Assembly: GCF_051020975.1 (NCBI RefSeq) | Contig: NW_027478168.1 | Span: 5,270,001-5,334,000 of the forward strand | DNA: 64,000 bases | DNA from: Osmia lignaria lignaria | Taxonomy: Eukaryota > Arthropoda > Insecta > Hymenoptera > Megachilidae | Direction of reading: 5' to 3' | Shown here: piece by piece, positions 59,536 through 64,000 of the stretch | Numbering within the stretch: position 1 is the stretch's first letter | Layout: each line of letters opens with the position of its first letter | The notes under the pieces: generated by a model | Databases searched by the model: none | Seen by the model: only the letters and a program-made list of their open reading frames with translations | What the model was told of the DNA's origin: nothing | Made by a program: the position numbers and the translations under genes

Positions 59536-61096
59536 CTGATCAAAAAATATCATAGAACATAAAAAGTAGGAAACTCAATTCTCTACAAAAAAGGTCTCTT
59601 AACATTTTGCCATAGCTCGCTTCGTTTCCGAGATATTTGCAGATATATCTCAAGGGAAGGGGCCTGACGGACATATTTCGAGATATTTCTTCTTCTTGTT
59701 GTTCTTCTTCTGCGCAGCTAAGCTGGAAGTGGCATTTGCAGCTCGCAATTGTGCAGAGATATCTCAAAGAAAGGGGCCACGGTGTTTCTGTATCTCTATT
59801 ATGTTGGTGCGGCTTCGGAACTTTTAAATATCTTGATATATCTCGAGAACTACGCATCTGATCAAAAAATATCATAGAACATAAAAAGTAGGAAACCTAA
59901 TTTTCTACAAAAAAGGTCTCTTAACATTTTGCCATAGCTCGCTTCGTTTCCGAGATATTTGCAGATTTATCTCAAGGGAAGGCGCCTGACGGACATATTT
60001 CGAGATATTTCTTCTTCTTGTTGTTCTTTTTCTGCACAGCTAAGCTGGAAGTGGCATTTGCGGCTCGCACTAGTGCAGAGTTATCTCAAAGAAAGGGGCC
60101 ACGGTGTTTCTGTATCCCTATTATGTTGGTGCGGCTTCGGAACTTTTAAATATCTCGATATATCTCGAAAACTACGCTTCTGATCAAAAAATATCATAGA
60201 ACATAAATTGTAGCAAACATAATTCTCTACAAAAAACGTCTCTTAACATTTTGCCATAGCTCGCTTCGTTTCCGAGATATTTGCAGATTCAGCTCAAAGG
60301 AACTGGCCTGACGGACATATTTCGAGACATTTCTTCTTCTTGTTGTTCTTCTTCTGCACAGCTAAGCTGGAAGTGGCATTTACAGCTCGCAATAGTGCAG
60401 AGTTATCTCAAAGAAACGGGCCACGGTGTTTCTGTATCTCTATTATGTTGGTGCGGCTTCGGAAGTTTTAAATATCTCGATATATCTCGAAAACTACGCT
60501 TCTGGTCAAAAAATATCATAGAACCTATATTGTAGGAAACATAATTCTCTACAAAAAACGTCTCTTAACATTTTGCCATAGCTCGCTTCGTTTCCGAGAT
60601 ATTTGCAGATATATCTCAAGGGAAGGGGCCTGACGGACATATTTCGAGATATTTCTTCTTCTTGTTGTTCTTCTTCTGCACAGCTAAGCTGGAAGTGGCA
60701 TTTGCAGCTCGCAATAGTGCAGAGTTATCTCAAAGAAAGGGGCCACGGTGTTTCTGTATCTCTATTATGTTGGTGCGGCTTCGGAACTATTAAATATCTT
60801 GATATATCTCGAGAACTACGCATCTGATCACAAAATATCATAGAACATAAAAAGTAGGAAACTTAATTCTCTACAAAAACGGTCTCTTAACATTTTGCCA
60901 TAGCTCGCTTCGTTTCCGAGATATTTGCAGATTCAGCTCAAAGGAACTGGCCTGACGGACATATTTCGAGATATTCCTTCTTCTTGTTGTTCTTCCTCTG
61001 CACAGCTAAGCTGGAAGTGGCATTTGCAGCTCGCAATAGTGCAGAGTTATCTCAAAGAAAGGGGCCACGGTGTTTCTGTATCTCTATTATGTTGGT
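59536..61096 (+). repeat. Block duplicated at offset 2576 bp, copy B
   Basis: Copy of 56960-58520. The last monomer ends CTTTTAAATAGCTTGGTAT rather than CTATTAAATATC, which shows that the right edge passes into a 58671-type end. Confidence 0.83.
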
Positions 61097-61849
61097 GCGG
61101 CTTCGGAACTTTTAAATAGCTTGGTATATCTCGAGAACTACGCATCTGATCAAAAAATATCATAGAAGATAAATTGTAGGAAACATAATTCTCTACAAAA
61201 AAGGTCTCTTAACATTCTGCCATAGCTCGCTTCGTTTCCGAGATATTTGCAGATTTATCTCAAGGGAAGGGACCTGACGGACATATTTCGAGATATTTCT
61301 TCTTCTTGTTGTTCTTCTTCTGCACAGCTAAGCTGGAAGTGGCATTTGCAGCTCGCAATAGTGCATAGTTATCTGAAAGAAAGGGGCCACGGTGTTTCTG
61401 TATCTCTATTATGTTGGTGCGGCTTCGGAACTTTTAAATATCTCGATATATCTCGAGAACTACGCATCTGATCCAAAAATATCATAGAACATAAAAAGTA
61501 GGAAACTCAATTCTCTACAAAAAAGGTCTCTTAACATTTTGCAATAGCTCGCTTCGTTTCCGAGATATTTGCAGATTTATCTCAAGGGAAGGTGCCTGAC
61601 GGACATATTTCGAGATATTTCTTCTTCTTGTTGTTCTTGTTCTGCACAGCTAAGCTGGAAGTGGCATTTGCGGCTCGCACTAGTGCAGAGTTATCTCAAA
61701 GAAAGGGGCCACGGTGTTTCTGTATCTCTATTATGTTGGTGCGGCTTCGGAACTTTTAAATATCTCGATATATCTCGAAAACTACGCTTCTGATCAAAAA
61801 ATATCATAGAACATAAATTGTAGGAAACGTAATTCTCTACAAAAAACGT

Positions 61850-63100
61850 CTCTTAACATTTTGCCATAGCTCGCTTCGTTTCCGAGATATTTGCAGATAT
61901 ATCTCAAGGGAAGGGGCCTGACGGACATATTTCGAGATATTTCTTCTTCTTGTTGTTCTTCTTCTGCGCAGCTAAGCTGGAAGTGGCATTTGCAGCTCGC
62001 AATAGGGCAGAGATATCTCAAGGAAAGGGGCCACGGTGTTTCTGTATCTCTATTATGTTGGTGCGGCTTCGGAACTGTTAAATATCTTGATATATCTCGA
62101 GAACTACGCGTCTGATCAAAAAATATCATAGAACATACAAAGTAGGAAACTTAATTCTCTACAAAAAAGGTCTCTTAACATTTTGCCATAGCTCGCTTCG
62201 TTTCCGAGATATTTGCAGATTTATCTCAAGGGAAGGGGCCTGACGGACATATTTCGAGATATTTCTTCTTCTTGTTGTTCTTCTTCTGCACAGCTAAGCT
62301 GGAAGTGGCATTTGCGGCTCGCACTAGTGCAGAGTTATCTCAACGAAAGGGGCCACGGTGTTTCTGTATCTCTATTATGTTGGTGCGGCTTCGGAACTTT
62401 TAAATATCTCGATATATCTCGAAAACTACGCTTCTGATCAAAAAATATCATAGAACATAAATTGTAGGAAACGTAATTCTCTACAAAAAACGTCTCTTAA
62501 CATTTTGCCATAGCTCGCTTCGTTTCCGAGATATTTGCAGATATATCTCAAGGGAAGGGGCCTGACGGACATATTTCGAGATATTTCTTCTTCTTGTTGT
62601 TCTTCTTCTGCGCAGCTAAGCTGGAAGTGGCATTGGCAGCTCGCAATAGTGCAGAGATATCTCAAAGAAAGGGGCCACGGTGTTTCTGTATCTCTATTAT
62701 GTTGGTGCGGCTTCGGAACTGTTAAATATCTTGATATATCTCGAGAACTACGCGTCTGATCAAAAAATATCATAGAACATACAAAGTAGGAAACTTAATT
62801 CTCTACAAAAAAGGTCTCTTAACATTTTGCCATAGCTCGCTTCGTTTCCGAGATATTTGCAGATTTATCTCAAGGGAAGGGGCCTGACGGACATATTTCG
62901 AGATATTTCTTCTTCTTGTTGTTCTTCTTCTGCACAGCTAAGCTGGAAGTGGCATTTGCGGCTCGCACTAGTGCAGAGTTATCTCAACGAAAGGGGCCAC
63001 GGTGTTTCTGTATCTCTATTATGTTGGTGCGGCTTCGGAACTTTTAAATATCTCGATATATCTCGAAAACTACGCTTCTGAACAAAAAATATCATAGAAC
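61850..63100 (+). repeat. Two-monomer (644-bp) tandem duplication
   Basis: The pair at 61891 (TGCGCAGC, GGAACTGTTAAAT, GCGTCTGATC, ACATACAAAG) and 62213 (CTCAACGAAAGG) is repeated at 62535 and 62857. The copies differ at ATTTGCAGC versus ATTGGCAGC and ATAGGGCAG versus ATAGTGCAG. An earlier version of the pair stands at 54164 and 54486 (offset 7727). Confidence 0.87.
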
Positions 63101-63822
63101 GTAAATTGTAGGAAACATAATTCTCTACAAAAAAGGTCTCTTAACATTTTGCCATAGCTCGCTTCGTTTCCGAGATATTTGCAGATATATCTCAAGGGAA
63201 GGGGCCTGACGGACATATTTCGAGATATTTCTTCTTCTTGTTGTTCTTCTTCTGCACAGCTTAACTGGAAGTGGCATTTACAGCTCGCAATAGTGCAGAG
63301 TTATCTCAAAGAAAGGGGCCACGGTGTTTCTGTATCTCTATTATGTTGGTGCGGCTTCGGAACTTTTAAATATCTCGATATATCTCGAAAACTACGCTTC
63401 TGATCAAAAAATATCATAGAACATAAATTGTAGGAAACATAATTCTCTACAAAAAACGTCTCTTAACATTTTGCCATAGCTCGCTTCGTTTCCGAGATAT
63501 TTGCAGATATATCTCAAGGGAAGGGGCCTGACGGACATATTTCGAGATATTTCTTCTTCTTGTTGTTCTTCTTCTGCACAGCTAAGCTGGAAGTGGCATT
63601 TGCAGCTCGCAATAGTGCAGAGTTATCTCAAAGAAAGGGGCCACGGTGTTTCTGTATCTCTATTATGTTGGTGCGGCTTCGGAACTATTAAATATCTTGA
63701 TATATCTCGAGAACTATGCATCTGATCACAAAATATCATAGAACATAAAAAGTAGGAAACTTAATTCTCTACAAAAACGGTCTCTTAACATTTTGCCATA
63801 GCTCGCTTCGTTTCCGAGATAT

Positions 63823-64000
63823 TTGCAGATTCAGCTCAAAGGAACTGGCCTGACGGACATATTTCGAGATATTCCTTCTTCTTGTTGTTCTTCCTCTGCA
63901 CAGCTAAGCTGGAAGTGGCATTTGCAGCTCGCAATAGTGCAGAGTTATCTCAAAGAAAGGGGCCACGGTGTTTCTGTATCTCTATTATGTTGGTGCGGCT
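63823..64000 (+). repeat. Partial satellite monomer (Q subfamily) at the right edge
   Basis: The first 178 bp of a Q-subfamily monomer are present before the window ends. They carry TCAGCTCAAAGG at the anchor, GATATTCC and TTCCTCTGC, like the copies at 50622, 58671 and 60925. The preceding monomer (63501) ends in the CTGATCACAAAAT and AAAAACGG variants, as at 58027 and 60603, so the same cassette order continues past the edge. Confidence 0.93.

Larger units (their letters stand above)
1..64000 (+). repeat. Satellite DNA array, ~322-bp monomer, head to tail
   Basis: The anchor TTGCA(G/T)AT following CCGAGATAT recurs 199 times between 89 and 63823. Of the 198 spacings, 190 are 322 bp, seven are 321 bp and one is 307 bp. 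All copies lie in the same orientation and no unique sequence interrupts them. The monomers at 411 and 733 differ at 21 of 322 columns (about 93.5% identical), and the 411 copy is 39% GC. Both window edges fall inside monomers, so the array extends further. Known biology: megabase satellites of this type form centromeric, pericentromeric or other constitutive heterochromatin in eukaryotes. Which compartment or species this comes from cannot be read from the sequence. Confidence 0.98.
43520..64000 (+). repeat. Domain IV: domain-I-like subfamilies, recently expanded
   Basis: About 63.5 monomers. Q units return (45470, 48690, 49978, 50622, 52232, 53520, 55451, 57705, 58349, 58671, 60281, 60925, 63823). 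So do GAAGGTGCC/GTTCTTGTTC units (46436, 49656, 51910, 53198, 55129, 56739, 61569) and TGCGCAGC/AGAGATATC units (50944, 55773, 57061, 58993, 59637, 62535). Domain III markers disappear. Confidence 0.8.

Noticed and set aside
1..64000. CRISPR array
   Set aside because: The repeated unit is 322 bp, variable, and contiguous with itself. There are no short identical repeats separated by unique spacers and no cas genes.
1..64000. Bacterial, phage or plasmid origin (suggested by the alternative start codons of the open frames)
   Set aside because: 64 kb of a diverged tandem repeat with higher-order structure and no gene is not known from such genomes. It fits eukaryotic heterochromatin. Bacterial start codons are only an artefact of how open frames can be read.

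Overview
The whole 64 kb window is one uninterrupted satellite DNA array. A monomer of about 322 bp (about 39% GC, counted in one copy) is repeated head to tail, always in the same orientation. An anchor in the monomer (TTG just after the motif CCGAGATAT) recurs 199 times, from 89 to 63823. Of the 198 intervals, 190 are exactly 322 bp, seven are 321 bp and one is 307 bp. That leaves no room for an inserted transposon, gene, RNA gene or unique spacer, and I found none. The window starts and ends inside monomers, so the array continues on both sides. An array like this points to a eukaryotic, probably (peri)centromeric or other heterochromatic, region. The style of the repeat (CGAGATAT motifs, a TTGTAG/CTACAA hairpin, A-tracts) reminds me of insect satellites, but that is an unverified impression, so the organism stays undetermined.

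Layout by diagnostic variants. Domain I (about 1-10.6 kb) mixes ordinary monomers with the 'Q' subfamily (TCAGCTCAAAGGAACTGG at the anchor) and cassettes re-used at offsets of 4, 6, 8, 9 and 15 monomers. Domain II (about 10.6-27.6 kb) has almost no Q units and many units with GGTAAGG and GCATAG variants. It contains a 10-monomer (3220 bp) duplication and a larger duplication at offset 9981/9337 bp. Domain III (about 27.6-43.5 kb) has private variants (CTGAGGGACAT, AAATAAGG, AGTCCAGAG, GATAATTGCAG, GCTTGGTTTCC) and short 3-, 5- and 8-monomer duplications. Domain IV (about 43.5-64 kb) returns to the subfamilies of domain I. It begins with a near-perfect tandem 10-monomer duplication and ends with 1-, 2- and 8-monomer duplications.

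How it works as a unit. Neighbouring monomers differ by several percent (21 differences in 322 columns between the monomers at 411 and 733). Blocks 1-10 kb apart can be nearly identical. This is the signature of repeated unequal exchange or replication-based amplification in multi-monomer blocks. The monomer carries an internal duplication of about 30 bp, CGAGATAT octamers in direct and inverted orientation, two small inverted repeats and a TTC-rich tract. Three duplication or deletion breakpoints that I could map all overlap the anchor hairpin.

Coding. Most monomers contain a 74-codon open frame, but it starts with TTG. About 25 copies carry in-frame stops, and 322 is not a multiple of 3. 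I regard all open frames here as fortuitous and annotate no gene.
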